64,000 nt of DNA from Candidatus Sneabacter namystus (GTDB lineage Bacteria > Pseudomonadota > Alphaproteobacteria > Rickettsiales > Rickettsiaceae), in NCBI RefSeq assembly GCF_008189685.1, contig NZ_CP043312.1:124001-188000 (forward strand). The letters are read 5' to 3'. This document shows, in pieces, positions 13,852 to 23,703 of the stretch. Below the pieces are notes generated by a model. That model worked only from the letters and a program-made list of their open reading frames with translations, was not told where the DNA came from and did no database searches. Positions within the stretch are counted from its first letter, which is position 1. Each line of letters opens with the position of its first letter. A program made the position numbers and the translations under genes.

Positions 13852-15468
13852 TTACCTGAAAAAGGAGTGATCTGAATTGTTATCAGATATCACTCGCGAC
13901 ATTCTACCAAAATTCTGTATTTCAGATATTGTAAATTTTTTATCTTTATTGTTCTTAGCTATGCTAACTTTAGAGCTTTTAAAAGCCGCTTTTGTTCTTT
14001 TGGGTTTGACGAATTTTTTTCCGAAAGTTTTTGACATAATCTTGGACTTATTAGTACACCTTGCATTTTGCGCTACTAACATCTGTGCACTTTGTTGTTT
14101 TGTAGTTGAATCCATGCTATAGCAGATAAAGTCTACGGGATTTACCCTATTGCCACCAACGTCAATTATTTCAAAATGTAAATGTCTTCCTCTGGCATTT
14201 CCTGTTTTTCCTTCTATGCCTATAGGTTGACCTTGTTTTACATATTTTCCATTATGCACTATCGACCTGCTTAAATGTGCATAGCGCGTTTTTAGTGTTC
14301 CATGATTAATTACTAAATTTTTCCCATACGCCCCTGCATATCCATTAAATTCTACGATACCATTTGCTGCAGCGTACACAATGCAATTAGGACTTGTCAT
14401 ATCTATACCGGTATGATTATTAATACCTTGTCTACGTACAAATCTTTTCCCATAATGACTGGTAATTACAGTTTGTTTTTGAGGTATTAAGATTGGAATT
14501 TTACTTGCTATTTTATCCAGCATTTCCAATCTTGTTAATGCAGCATTTAAACTCATGCTATTTGAGTCTATGCAATTTAGAACAAAGTCACTTTCTTTTG
14601 TTGTTAATATGTTATGCTTCAAATGTAATTCAAAAAAAACTCTTGCACAGTTTCTGACTTTCCAATCTATGTTACTTAAAACATTTGTCTGAGTTTTGAT
14701 TTGTGAACAATGTTGTGGTTTGGGAGTAGTCTTTTCTAAGCTTTTCCAGCCAAATATTTCATTTTCAAACTTCTCGTCATTGGCTCCATATTTTGTTATC
14801 AAGTTAAGTAGCGTTTTTTTTGAAGGTTGAGCTTTTGCCGCGTTTGGACAAAAGTTTTCTTCATAACCGAATTTATGTTCTTTTTTTATCTCTTTGACAC
14901 TGTTGTAAGGTTTTACCTTCACCCTCGCATTCGTTAAGTTTTTGTCATTATTGTGAGTATGTTGGGTTGAGTGTGATGACAATTTGTTATCATACACTCT
15001 TTTATTATTAGTACTCTTAGTGAAGATTACGTTTGTCTTATTTAAGCTATGTTCTTTCTGTTTCGCATTGTTATTGCTTGTCTTCGGATCATCCTCTTTC
15101 CATATGTATGGCATAACAAATCCAGAAGATTTTTTTGTTGCCGATTTTACTTTTGGTGCATGTGGTACTGTTTCAGACTTGCAAGGTGAAAGTTTTTTAG
15201 TGTTTCCTACGTTTGGATCATCTTCTTTCCATATGTATGGCATAATGAATCCAGAAGATTTTTTCTTAGCAGTCTTATTGTGGTAATTATCTTTGTTTTG
15301 TGTATATTGGACCTTAGCTTGTATGGAATTTTTTGCGAAATTATTAGTATTTGCAGATTTCTTGTAAAACCAGATTCCATTTTGCTCTGATCTTTTTACT
15401 TGCGTAGCATGTACAGTGCCTGTTAAGCATTTTATCACACAAAAAGACAACAAAAGTATTCGTAACAT
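13852..15468 (-). CDS. M23-family metallopeptidase with repeated N-terminal motif
   Basis: The product is an exported LytM-type peptidase that would cut peptidoglycan cross-links or act as a division or envelope factor. It has a signal peptide (about residues 1-21), then about 300 low-complexity Lys/Asn/Thr-rich residues. The C-terminal M23 domain carries zinc ligands in HTGIDMTSP (near residue 355) and HLHFEI (near residue 430). The N-terminal part contains two near-identical 18-residue segments (KKSSGFIMPYIWKEDDPN and KKSSGFVMPYIWKEDDPK). A Lys-rich region of about 80 residues follows the catalytic domain. The catalytic ligands look intact, which together with ftsW, murG and dapB suggests that some peptidoglycan is made. 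Confidence 0.85.
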   Translation of the reverse strand: MLRILLLSFCVIKCLTGTVHATQVKRSEQNGIWFYKKSANTNNFAKNSIQAKVQYTQNKDNYHNKTAKKKSSGFIMPYIWKEDDPNVGNTKKLSPCKSETVPHAPKVKSATKKSSGFVMPYIWKEDDPKTSNNNAKQKEHSLNKTNVIFTKSTNNKRVYDNKLSSHSTQHTHNNDKNLTNARVKVKPYNSVKEIKKEHKFGYEENFCPNAAKAQPSKKTLLNLITKYGANDEKFENEIFGWKSLEKTTPKPQHCSQIKTQTNVLSNIDWKVRNCARVFFELHLKHNILTTKESDFVLNCIDSNSMSLNAALTRLEMLDKIASKIPILIPQKQTVITSHYGKRFVRRQGINNHTGIDMTSPNCIVYAAANGIVEFNGYAGAYGKNLVINHGTLKTRYAHLSRSIVHNGKYVKQGQPIGIEGKTGNARGRHLHFEIIDVGGNRVNPVDFICYSMDSTTKQQSAQMLVAQNARCTNKSKIMSKTFGKKFVKPKRTKAAFKSSKVSIAKNNKDKKFTISEIQNFGRMSRVISDNNSDHSFFR

Positions 15469-15711
15469 TTAAATTGCTTGTATCTAATTATATTGTTTGA
15501 AGGTTTGTTCTTAAGAAATCTATTTGGTGCAAATATCGTTAATCCATATGCAGTCAAATTCATGCAAAATTACGTAAAGACGCACAAAATTCTACAATAT
15601 TATCATTTTATAAGCAATGATATAGTGTGAAGGTATGATTTATTGATTAATTTAAGTACAACATTTTACGTTTAAGTTGGAAATGTATTTGTTATTTTTT
15701 ATTAAAAACAT

Positions 15712-16824
15712 ATGATAGGCTTTAGAGTTCTTGTTTGGTGGAAGTCCATAGATAAAACCACCCTGTTGACTAGCATAGCGCTCCTTGCTTTGGGCATTAT
15801 GTTGGTTACAAGCGCTAGCCCAACTATTACGCGTAAAATAGGTTTTACAAATACTTTTTTTATCTACAAACACATAGCATGTGTTGTTGTTGGTATAGTA
15901 GTAATTTTTTCACTTTCTGCTATTAATATTGCAGAATTACAAAAAGTTATCCTTGTGATATTTGTTCTCATATTGACACTACTAGTATACGTACATTTTT
16001 TTGGTTATGAGACTAAAGGTGCCAGAAGATGGGTCATGTTTTTTGGTATATCGTTACAACCTTCTGAGCTTTTAAAGCCATTTTTTATATTAGTAATATC
16101 GTACTTTCTTAGTCATAAAAAGCGTTATGTTTTTGGTTTTTGTGTAGCTATTTTCATCACTTTGATTATATCGTCATTGCTACTTTTTCAGCCCGATGTT
16201 GGTATGACTGGTGTTTTTATGATTACATCAGGGTTTATGTTCTTTATAAATGGTATGCCTGTAATATTATGTATGTTGATATTTGTCTCAATTTTTTGTA
16301 CAGGTGTAGGGGCGTATGTATTTCTTCCATATATTGCAGATAGAATAAATAGATTTTTGCAATCTCAGCATAGCTATCAGATTTCTAAGGCTATTACTTC
16401 TTTTCGTAGCGGAGGGTTATTTGGAGTAGGTCCAGGTGAAGGTAGGATAAAGGAAATGCTGCCAGATTCTCACACAGATTTCATTTTTGCTGTAGCTTGC
16501 GAAGAATTAGGCGCTTTGTCTTGTGCTGTGATTGTATTTATGTTTGTATTGATAATTGTCCGTAATTTCAAATATGCCGTTGCTGCTGATAATCAATTTC
16601 ACACCCTAGCAATATCTGGGTTAACATTTTCACTTGGACTTCAAGCTGCTATAAATATTGCTGTTAACCTTAATATGGCTCCTACGAAAGGTATGACATT
16701 ACCATTTATCAGCTGTGGAGGTTCTTCCATTTTAGCTTCTAGTTTATCGATTGGTTTTTTATTGTCTCTTACCAGAAGTACAATTAAAACTTCACGATAT
16801 TCAAAGCAGATTTTTCATTTTTAG
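15712..16824 (+). CDS. ftsW: Lipid II polymerase / cell division protein FtsW
   Basis: This SEDS-family membrane glycosyltransferase works in septal peptidoglycan synthesis. The 370-residue product has about ten membrane segments and the FtsW hallmarks GARRWV, SQHSYQ, GGLFGVGPGEG and LPDSHTDFIFAVACEELG, followed by NMAPTKGMTLPFISCGGSS. Length is normal. It is the first gene of a pair with murG, 16 bp apart, as in the dcw cluster of other bacteria, but the rest of the cluster is absent here. Confidence 0.94.
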   Translation: MIGFRVLVWWKSIDKTTLLTSIALLALGIMLVTSASPTITRKIGFTNTFFIYKHIACVVVGIVVIFSLSAINIAELQKVILVIFVLILTLLVYVHFFGYETKGARRWVMFFGISLQPSELLKPFFILVISYFLSHKKRYVFGFCVAIFITLIISSLLLFQPDVGMTGVFMITSGFMFFINGMPVILCMLIFVSIFCTGVGAYVFLPYIADRINRFLQSQHSYQISKAITSFRSGGLFGVGPGEGRIKEMLPDSHTDFIFAVACEELGALSCAVIVFMFVLIIVRNFKYAVAADNQFHTLAISGLTFSLGLQAAINIAVNLNMAPTKGMTLPFISCGGSSILASSLSIGFLLSLTRSTIKTSRYSKQIFHF

Positions 16825-16840
16825 AATTTTGGTATTCTTC

Positions 16841-17899
16841 ATGAACAAGAAAAAATTTGTTGTATTTGTAGGGGGTGGCACTAAAGGACATCTGTTTGCC
16901 GCCATTGCTGCAGCTGGTACTCTTGACTTATGTACATATGAAACACTAGTGATTACCGACATTAAAGTGGACGATTGTAAGAATGTTGAATATATACCTA
17001 AAATGCCTTTTGCCTCAAAAGGATTTTTAAAGTATTTCGTATTACGTATTATCACTGTATTGCAACTTTTGATTAAATATATTAAACGAAGACCTTATAA
17101 AGTTGTAGGATTTGGAGGATATACCTCTTTTTGTCCTCTCATGGCCGCCGTATTACTCAGAATTCCTATTATTATCCATGAGCAAAATAGTATTATGGGC
17201 AAAGCTAATTCTTTTTTTTTACCGTGTGCTGATACTGTATCTTTAGGCTTTTTTGATGCCTGTAAGGTAAATGACAATTTTGCGCATAAATGTGTACGTA
17301 CTTATAACCCTATTAGAAGCCAGATATTTAGCGCATCTTCTTCTAATGCTCTCAATATGGTAAATTTTAACATTCTAATTTTAGGAGGTAGTCAAGGAGC
17401 TAGCATTTTTGATAGTTTAATTCCTCATGTTATAGATTTGTTTTTAGGGTTTTTAAGAGATGGAAAATACATGTTAAATGTATGTGTTGTACAGCAAACT
17501 TCTGAAGGTAATAATTCCAAGCTGAAGCGTTTTTATTCTAATAACATGGTGGATGCTACTTTGAAAAGATTTTTTGACGATATTCACAAGAGGTATAACA
17601 AAGCTGATATTGTAATATGTAGATCTGGTGCATCTACAATAGAAGAAATAGTGGCTTTGGCGAAGCCAGCTATTTTCGTTCCATTTCCATTTGCAGCTCA
17701 AAATCATCAGCTTTATAACGCGCAATTTCTTTCAAATCTTGGCGCTGCATGGACTGTGGAGCAAAATGCTCATGCTGCTAAATTCATAGCTCAAATTTTG
17801 TTTGAAATCGTAAGCAATCCAAGAAAGTTACGATCAGTGGTAGAAAAGTTAATAAAATTACGAGATAGTAAAAGAAAAAAAATTAGAGATATTATATAG
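16841..17899 (+). CDS. murG: UDP-GlcNAc:lipid I N-acetylglucosaminyltransferase
   Basis: MurG converts lipid I to lipid II at the inner face of the membrane. The 352-residue product begins MNKKKFVVFVGGGTKGHLFA, which holds the family's N-terminal glycine loop. LGGSQGASIFDSLIP and CRSGASTIEEI appear in the C-terminal nucleotide-sugar domain. An in-frame ATG at 16751 would add 30 residues inside ftsW and is rejected. The stop lies 4 bp from the stop of the convergent flhA. Confidence 0.93.
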   Translation: MNKKKFVVFVGGGTKGHLFAAIAAAGTLDLCTYETLVITDIKVDDCKNVEYIPKMPFASKGFLKYFVLRIITVLQLLIKYIKRRPYKVVGFGGYTSFCPLMAAVLLRIPIIIHEQNSIMGKANSFFLPCADTVSLGFFDACKVNDNFAHKCVRTYNPIRSQIFSASSSNALNMVNFNILILGGSQGASIFDSLIPHVIDLFLGFLRDGKYMLNVCVVQQTSEGNNSKLKRFYSNNMVDATLKRFFDDIHKRYNKADIVICRSGASTIEEIVALAKPAIFVPFPFAAQNHQLYNAQFLSNLGAAWTVEQNAHAAKFIAQILFEIVSNPRKLRSVVEKLIKLRDSKRKKIRDII

Positions 17900-17903
17900 A
17901 TTT

Positions 17904-19958
17904 CTATATTACGCCTACTGACTCTACCCTTATCTTGCCACTTAATTCCTCATGACCCAGTATTGAGATCATATTGTGGATTTGATGTACTAGATCTTTT
18001 ACATAAGGCCTTATTGTGCTTGATGTGAGAACAGCAGGAGTGTGTCCGTTTTTAGTGTTATTGCTAAGTGTATTGTGTACCGCTGTTAAGAATTGCTTTA
18101 TTTCGTCAGGAGGTAGTAAAATCTTCTTATTTACCGCATTTTGCGAGTTTAGATTTTGAATGAACTTGTTTTCCCAGTACTCTGAGATACTAACAACTGG
18201 CAATGTTCCTTGAGCTGTTGAGGAGTTGGCACAGATCTGTTTTGCAAGTTTTTTTCTCACTGCTTCTGTAACATATATTGAATGTTTATCCTGTGATGCG
18301 GCTTCTGCACAAGCTTCTAAAATGCCAGGTAGGTCTCTTATCGAGATTCCTTCTGAAAGCAGATTTTGCAGTACTTTTTGCAGTAATGTTATAGGTACAA
18401 CGTCTTGTATTACGTCTTGTACTAATTTTCTGTGTTGTAAGCTTAGTTGCTCCACTAGATGACAGACATCTGTGTATGACAATAAATCGGATATATTTTC
18501 TCTTATTAAGTTTGATATGTGCATTAATATTACATTGCTTGCACTTAGTAGCTTGTGTTGATCAATATCTTTTATGTCATTTTTATCTACCCATTTTGCT
18601 GCGAGACCAAAAGATGGTTCTTTTGCCTGTATTCCTGGAATATTCTGTACTTTATCCCTATTTTCGTTATCCAATGTGATCATATACTTATCAGTATAAG
18701 CTAAGCCTTTTGCTACTACGCAATCTTTTATCTTTATTATGTACTCATTTAATCCAATATTAGGGTTATCTTGTATTCTAATGGCTGGAATGACAAAACC
18801 TAATTCTGATGCCATTGTTTTTCTCAGAGTTTGTATTTTTAATGGCAAAAAATCGTTATGTTGAGCTTGTGATAAACGTACTAACCCTATTCCTAATTCT
18901 AGTTTAATAATATCTAATTTTGGTAATATGTTTTCTGTTGATTTATTAGATGTGCGGATTTCTTGCTCTTTTTTATTCGGTAAAGAGTTGGATTTTTTTG
19001 ATGAATAATATGCCGCTATTCCAAGTATTGCAGCCATTGAAACAAAAGGTATTACCGGAAGGCCTGGTAAAAGAGAAATCAGACCACTCAACACAGCTGA
19101 TATAGTTAAGGCTCTTGCATTGTTGGCCATCTGTAAAAATAGCACTTTATCCATTGATCCTTGTGTTCCAGCTTTTGTAACTAATAACCCAGATGCAATT
19201 GAAGTGATGACTGCTGGCATTTGGCATGCAATTCCATCTCCTACTGTAAGTATACTGTAACAATAAACAGCTTTATTGAATGGTAAATTTTTTTGTACAA
19301 CTCCTATGATTATTCCTCCTATTATATTTATTAAAGTTATCAATAAACCTGCTACAGCATCACCTCGTACAAATTTGTTTGCCCCATCCATGGCTCCGTA
19401 GAATGTACTTTCTTCTTCCAGGTGTCTTCTTCTCCTTTTTGCTGTATGGTCATCTATTAGTCCTGTAGATAGTTCAGCATCAATTGCCATTTGTTTCCCC
19501 GGCATTGCATCTAAACTGAATCTTGCCGCTACTTCTGATATTCTTCCTGATCCTTTTGTGATTACTACGAAATTAATAATAGTCAGCATCAAGAAAATTA
19601 TTATTCCTATAACTACGTTACCTTGCATAACAAAGTGACCAAATGACTCTATGACTTTACCTGCAGCTGTTGTTCCTTGATGTCCTTTAGCTAGAATAAG
19701 TTTTGTGGACGCGATGTTAAGTGAAAGACGCATTACTGTAGATACAAGTAAGATGCTCGGAAAAATGCTTAATTCTAGTGGAGTGGAAATCAGCAAAGTT
19801 ACAATCAATAATAATAAAGAAGAAGTAACTGAAAAAGCTAACATTACATCTAGCAAGGCTACAGGTACTGGCACGAGTAGGAATAACAATATTATGACTA
19901 TTGCAGCCGATAACGTTAAATCTTTATACTTATTGAAAGTATCTGTAGAGTTGATCAT
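17904..19958 (-). CDS. flhA: Flagellar type III export protein FlhA
   Basis: FlhA is the main inner-membrane component of the flagellar export gate. The 684-residue product has the family signature VMRLSLNIASTKLIL, about eight N-terminal membrane segments, the linker with MPGKQMAIDAELSTGLID, and a full cytosolic domain from about residue 340. Length is that of intact FlhA, with no frame break. It lies 6 bp downstream of alaS and not among flagellar genes; flhB is the only other flagellar gene in the window. The relation to injectisome SctV proteins cannot be excluded without phylogeny, but the flagellar form is more likely with FlhB nearby in the genome. Confidence 0.9.
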   Translation of the reverse strand: MINSTDTFNKYKDLTLSAAIVIILLFLLVPVPVALLDVMLAFSVTSSLLLLIVTLLISTPLELSIFPSILLVSTVMRLSLNIASTKLILAKGHQGTTAAGKVIESFGHFVMQGNVVIGIIIFLMLTIINFVVITKGSGRISEVAARFSLDAMPGKQMAIDAELSTGLIDDHTAKRRRRHLEEESTFYGAMDGANKFVRGDAVAGLLITLINIIGGIIIGVVQKNLPFNKAVYCYSILTVGDGIACQMPAVITSIASGLLVTKAGTQGSMDKVLFLQMANNARALTISAVLSGLISLLPGLPVIPFVSMAAILGIAAYYSSKKSNSLPNKKEQEIRTSNKSTENILPKLDIIKLELGIGLVRLSQAQHNDFLPLKIQTLRKTMASELGFVIPAIRIQDNPNIGLNEYIIKIKDCVVAKGLAYTDKYMITLDNENRDKVQNIPGIQAKEPSFGLAAKWVDKNDIKDIDQHKLLSASNVILMHISNLIRENISDLLSYTDVCHLVEQLSLQHRKLVQDVIQDVVPITLLQKVLQNLLSEGISIRDLPGILEACAEAASQDKHSIYVTEAVRKKLAKQICANSSTAQGTLPVVSISEYWENKFIQNLNSQNAVNKKILLPPDEIKQFLTAVHNTLSNNTKNGHTPAVLTSSTIRPYVKDLVHQIHNMISILGHEELSGKIRVESVGVI

Positions 19959-19964
19959 TTATGT

Positions 19965-22598
19965 TCAGATAGATAACAAGTTTTGTTTTAACTGATCTAA
20001 TATTTCTTGGTTAGAAATGTTGAGGTTTAATGTTCCACATTGTGCCATCTTTTTATTACCTCCTCCATTACCATTGATAATCTTTGTCAAAATTTTTGCT
20101 ACTTTATCCGCGGTAAGAGTGTCTATTATGTCTTCTGTTACAGCAATAGAAAAGCATTTTTTCTCCGCATCTTGGCACGTGAAAATTATTACCGCGTTAG
20201 ATGCGTGCTTGGCAGTTCTATCTGCGCTTTTTCTAGCAATTATTAGAGATTCTTTTTTTATATCTTTGAAAATTAAACTCACACCTTTTATTTTATCAGA
20301 AGATTTTTCTACTTCTTGCCTTGTTACTGTATGCATTGCAATTTTGGTTTTGGCACACTCTTCTTTTAGAGTTTTTACTTGTTGTTTTAAAGATTTTGTG
20401 TTTTGTACTATATCATCTTTAGAGCAACTAAGCTCTTCTATTAAATTACTTATGATTAAATTGGATTGTTGATAATCTGATAAGGCGGCTGTTCCTGCTA
20501 CTGCTTCTAGCCTTTTAATGCCGGCTGCTATAGACGTTTGTGAGACTATTTTTATCATTCCTATTTCTCCTGTTTTAGAGACATGCGTACCTCCACATAA
20601 CTCTTTAGAAAAACATTGATCTGCATTTTCCATGGATATCACTCTCACTTCTTTACCGTATTTTTCTCCAAATGTAGCTGTACTATTTTGCTTCAATGCT
20701 TCTTCTAAAAGCATATTTTCACTTGTAACAGATACATTTTGTAAAATTATGTTCTGCATATGTCTTTCTATTTCACAAATCTGTTTGTAAGAGAGAGTAT
20801 CGTTAAAATTTATATCTAACCTTAGCCTACAATTTTCCACTAAAGATCCTTTTTGAATTATATTCTCAGAAACATATTTTTGTAGAGTAGCCAATAATAT
20901 GTGGGTTGCTGAATGATGTATGCACAATTTTTGTCTGTTATCTTTGTTGATACATAGGGTTACTTGTTCTCCTGTTTGAATGTTACCTTGCTTTAAAATG
21001 CAGACATGTGCGTGAAATTTTCCTAGAATTTTTTTTGTATCTATTACCTCTAGAAAAGCAGATTTGGTAGCAATATGTCCTATATCTCCTTTTTGTCCAC
21101 CTGCTTCTGCATAAAAATTTGTTTTATCTGTAAAAAGTAAAAATTTCTCTTCTGTTGTAGTAAATCTTTCTACAGCAATATCGTTATACACTATTGACAA
21201 GATGTTGGCATTTAAATCTTCGGTTGTATTGCAAAAGTGTGTTTTTTTTATACTACTTGTTATATTGTCCCAGGACGAGTTTGTATTTTTCCATTCTGCT
21301 TTGTCTCTAGATTGTATTTTTTGTTGTTTCATGAGTGCTGTAAATTTCTCTACGTCGATTTTGATACCCTTATTTTTTAGAATGTCATCAGTAAGATCTA
21401 AAGGAAAACCATAAGTATCATAGAGCTCAAAAGCGCATTCTCCTGAAAATATTTCCCCTTCTTTTATTTTAGATATCATTTTGTCTAATAACTTTAAGCC
21501 TCTGCTAAGAGTTATACCAAATTTCTCTTCTTCATATTTTACTGTGTCATAGATTAATTTTTCCGCTCTTTGTAATTCTGGGTAATATTCTGACATGAGT
21601 TCAATCAATTTTGGCACATTTTGGAACAAAACAGGAAAGAATTCTCCCATTATTAAATTTGTGTGTCTTACGGCTCTGCGTATTATTCTTCTTAGTACGT
21701 ATCCGCTACCTTCATTAGATGGAATAACTCCATCGGCTATTAAAAATGATGCTGCTCTAGTATGGTCTGCAAGTGTTTTATAGGAGCATAAATTTTCTCT
21801 ATTAATGGGCACTTTTAGTATTTTTTTTGTGTGATCTATCAAGTTTGCTAGAATATCTGATTGATAATTATCATGTACACCTTGCAACACTGCCGCTATG
21901 CGCTCTAGTCCCATTCCTGTATCTATAGATTTTTGCTGCAATTCTACCATTTTTCCGCATTCTAGCTTTTCAAATTGCATAAACACTATATTCCATATTT
22001 CAGTATATCTATCTCCTTCTGTTGTGCTACCTGGTATACCACCAGATATAGATGGGCCGTGATCAAAGAAGATTTCAGTGCATGGTCCACAAGGCCCTGT
22101 TGTTCCCATGGACCAGAAGTTATCTTCTGTGTTGATTTTTATTATCTTATCTTCTGATAAAGATGCTATCTTACGCCATAGAGTAGCGGATTCATTATCA
22201 GATTCGTGCACCGTTACAAGTAATTTGGTTTTATCTATCTGAAATACTTGCGTAAGAAGGTTCCAAGCGTAGTAAATTGCTTCCTCCTTAAAATAATCTC
22301 CAAAAGAAAAATTACCTAGCATTTCAAACATAGTGTGGTGTCTGCTAGTGTATCCAACATTGTCTAAATCATTATGCTTCCCCCCTGCTCTTAAACATTT
22401 TTGGCAAGTTGTAATGCGTTTAAAATCTGAATTTTCTTTTCCAGTGAAGAAATTTTTAAAAGGGACCATGCCTGCATTTACAAACATCAAAGACTTATCG
22501 TCTTTAGGTATTAACGGGCTAGATGGCAGGTATGTATGACCATATTGTGTGAAAAATGCTAGAAAATTTTGTCTTATTTGTTGTGTGGTATTTTTCAT
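19965..22598 (-). CDS. alaS: Alanyl-tRNA synthetase
   Basis: This class II synthetase charges tRNA-Ala. The 877-residue product has the catalytic start (LPSSPLIPKDDKSLMFVNAGM), the editing domain zinc ligands HHSATH and CGGTH, and a C-terminal coiled segment followed by a DHHA1 domain with the expected GGGNKKMAQ. Length is normal. flhA follows closely on the same strand, so the two may share a transcript. Confidence 0.96.
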   Translation of the reverse strand: MKNTTQQIRQNFLAFFTQYGHTYLPSSPLIPKDDKSLMFVNAGMVPFKNFFTGKENSDFKRITTCQKCLRAGGKHNDLDNVGYTSRHHTMFEMLGNFSFGDYFKEEAIYYAWNLLTQVFQIDKTKLLVTVHESDNESATLWRKIASLSEDKIIKINTEDNFWSMGTTGPCGPCTEIFFDHGPSISGGIPGSTTEGDRYTEIWNIVFMQFEKLECGKMVELQQKSIDTGMGLERIAAVLQGVHDNYQSDILANLIDHTKKILKVPINRENLCSYKTLADHTRAASFLIADGVIPSNEGSGYVLRRIIRRAVRHTNLIMGEFFPVLFQNVPKLIELMSEYYPELQRAEKLIYDTVKYEEEKFGITLSRGLKLLDKMISKIKEGEIFSGECAFELYDTYGFPLDLTDDILKNKGIKIDVEKFTALMKQQKIQSRDKAEWKNTNSSWDNITSSIKKTHFCNTTEDLNANILSIVYNDIAVERFTTTEEKFLLFTDKTNFYAEAGGQKGDIGHIATKSAFLEVIDTKKILGKFHAHVCILKQGNIQTGEQVTLCINKDNRQKLCIHHSATHILLATLQKYVSENIIQKGSLVENCRLRLDINFNDTLSYKQICEIERHMQNIILQNVSVTSENMLLEEALKQNSTATFGEKYGKEVRVISMENADQCFSKELCGGTHVSKTGEIGMIKIVSQTSIAAGIKRLEAVAGTAALSDYQQSNLIISNLIEELSCSKDDIVQNTKSLKQQVKTLKEECAKTKIAMHTVTRQEVEKSSDKIKGVSLIFKDIKKESLIIARKSADRTAKHASNAVIIFTCQDAEKKCFSIAVTEDIIDTLTADKVAKILTKIINGNGGGNKKMAQCGTLNLNISNQEILDQLKQNLLSI

Positions 22599-22697
22599 CT
22601 TGTTTGGTTCTTACGTATATTAATTTTTGTTTGACTTTTACTATAAATAAATATCTGGATCTTTTGTGTTATAACATATACAATCCCTCTTGTCTGC

Positions 22698-22772
22698 GCG
22701 GGTGTAGCTCAGGGGTAGAGCGCAACCTTGCCAAGGTTGAGGTCGTGAGTTCGAAACTCATCACCCGCTCCA
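22698..22772 (+). tRNA. tRNA-Gly (anticodon GCC)
   Basis: The cloverleaf is complete. The acceptor stem GCGGGTG pairs with CACCCGC, the anticodon stem-loop is CAACC-TTGCCAA-GGTTG, and the T-arm contains GTTCGAA. The discriminator is T and CCA is encoded at 22770-22772. Confidence 0.97.
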
Positions 22773-22843
22773 AGTGAGTATATTTCCTAGGTGATATTAG
22801 GAATTTTTGTATGTTGAAAACAATATAAGCATGGTTATAGTGT

Positions 22844-23041
22844 ATGGTAAAAGGCGCTAAAAAGAAGAAGAAAAAGATTTCTTTTTTGATGGCAGATAAA
22901 GAGGTACGTCCTGTGAAATTTATAGGATTGAATGCCAGCTATATGGCTGTTGGAGATAAAGACAGTAAGCCTGTACTAGAAAATGATATGCCTTTAGCGT
23001 GGAGTAAAGCTATCAAGTCTGGTGTTGTTAAACTTGATTAA
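22844..23041 (+). CDS. Small conserved-looking hypothetical protein, 65 residues
   Basis: I do not recognise this short basic protein. The N-terminus is Lys rich (MVKGAKKKKKK) and the rest (VRPVKFIGLNASYMAVGD... AWSKAIKSGVVKLD) has varied composition and good codon use, so it looks like a true gene. The start is uncertain. A promoter-like TTGAAA (22814-22819), 16 bp, TATAGT (22836-22841) would place the transcript start after the ATG at 22844 and favour the in-frame ATG at 22889, which gives a 50-residue product. It stands alone between tRNA-Gly and the convergent ndk. Confidence 0.55.
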   Translation: MVKGAKKKKKKISFLMADKEVRPVKFIGLNASYMAVGDKDSKPVLENDMPLAWSKAIKSGVVKLD

Positions 23042-23133
23042 AGCCTTTTGCACTGGCACCGTTTAGCATTCTTTCCAGGCACAATTACTGGTTTTTGTAT
23101 ATCGTTCTGTACTATTTATTACTGATTAAGATA

Positions 23134-23547
23134 TTATCTGTTTTTCCATTCAGGGAAGAAGATTGATATTTCTCTTTGAGCGTCAGCCAATGTAGCTGCT
23201 CCATGTACTAAATTTGCTTCTATTGATGATGCTAAGTCTCCTCTTATAGTGCCTTTTGGAGCTGCTTTAGGGTCTGTATCTCCCATGATGGATCTATTTT
23301 TTAGTACAGAATTTTCTCCTTCTAATATTTGCATACATACAGGCGCAGATTTCATAAACTCTAGTACTTCTGGAAAAAACGCTTTTTCTGTGTGCTCTAT
23401 GTATAATTTTCTTATTTGTTCTTCTGAAACGTGGCAAATTTTTATAGCGACGATTTTTAATCCATTATCTTCAAAATAGGATAGGATTTTTCCTATAAGA
23501 TTTCTTTTGACTCCATCTGGCTTGATGATTGAAAATGTTTGTTCCAT
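23134..23547 (-). CDS. ndk: Nucleoside diphosphate kinase
   Basis: The enzyme transfers phosphate from NTPs to NDPs through a phosphohistidine. The 137-residue product has the ATP-binding start TFSIIKPDGVKRNLIG, GDTDPKAAPKGTIRGDLA, and the active-site His in NLVHGAATLADAQREI. Length is typical. The gene is single and diverges from the addB region. Confidence 0.96.
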   Translation of the reverse strand: MEQTFSIIKPDGVKRNLIGKILSYFEDNGLKIVAIKICHVSEEQIRKLYIEHTEKAFFPEVLEFMKSAPVCMQILEGENSVLKNRSIMGDTDPKAAPKGTIRGDLASSIEANLVHGAATLADAQREISIFFPEWKNR

Positions 23548-23703
23548 TTGTATTTATTTATACCGAATTTATATATTATTTTTACTAATCTGTTCTGATA
23601 GTAGAGTATGTTTGTTTCGTTTGTAAAGATTGTTTGTTAAGGTATATTTGTTTTTTTACTGAAAATGTAAGTTAAACGGCTCACTAATCGCAGATCTTTA
23701 TTT

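Noticed and set aside
16751-16840. Upstream start for murG
   Set aside because: It lies inside ftsW and adds residues absent from MurG; the ATG at 16841 gives the family's normal N-terminus.
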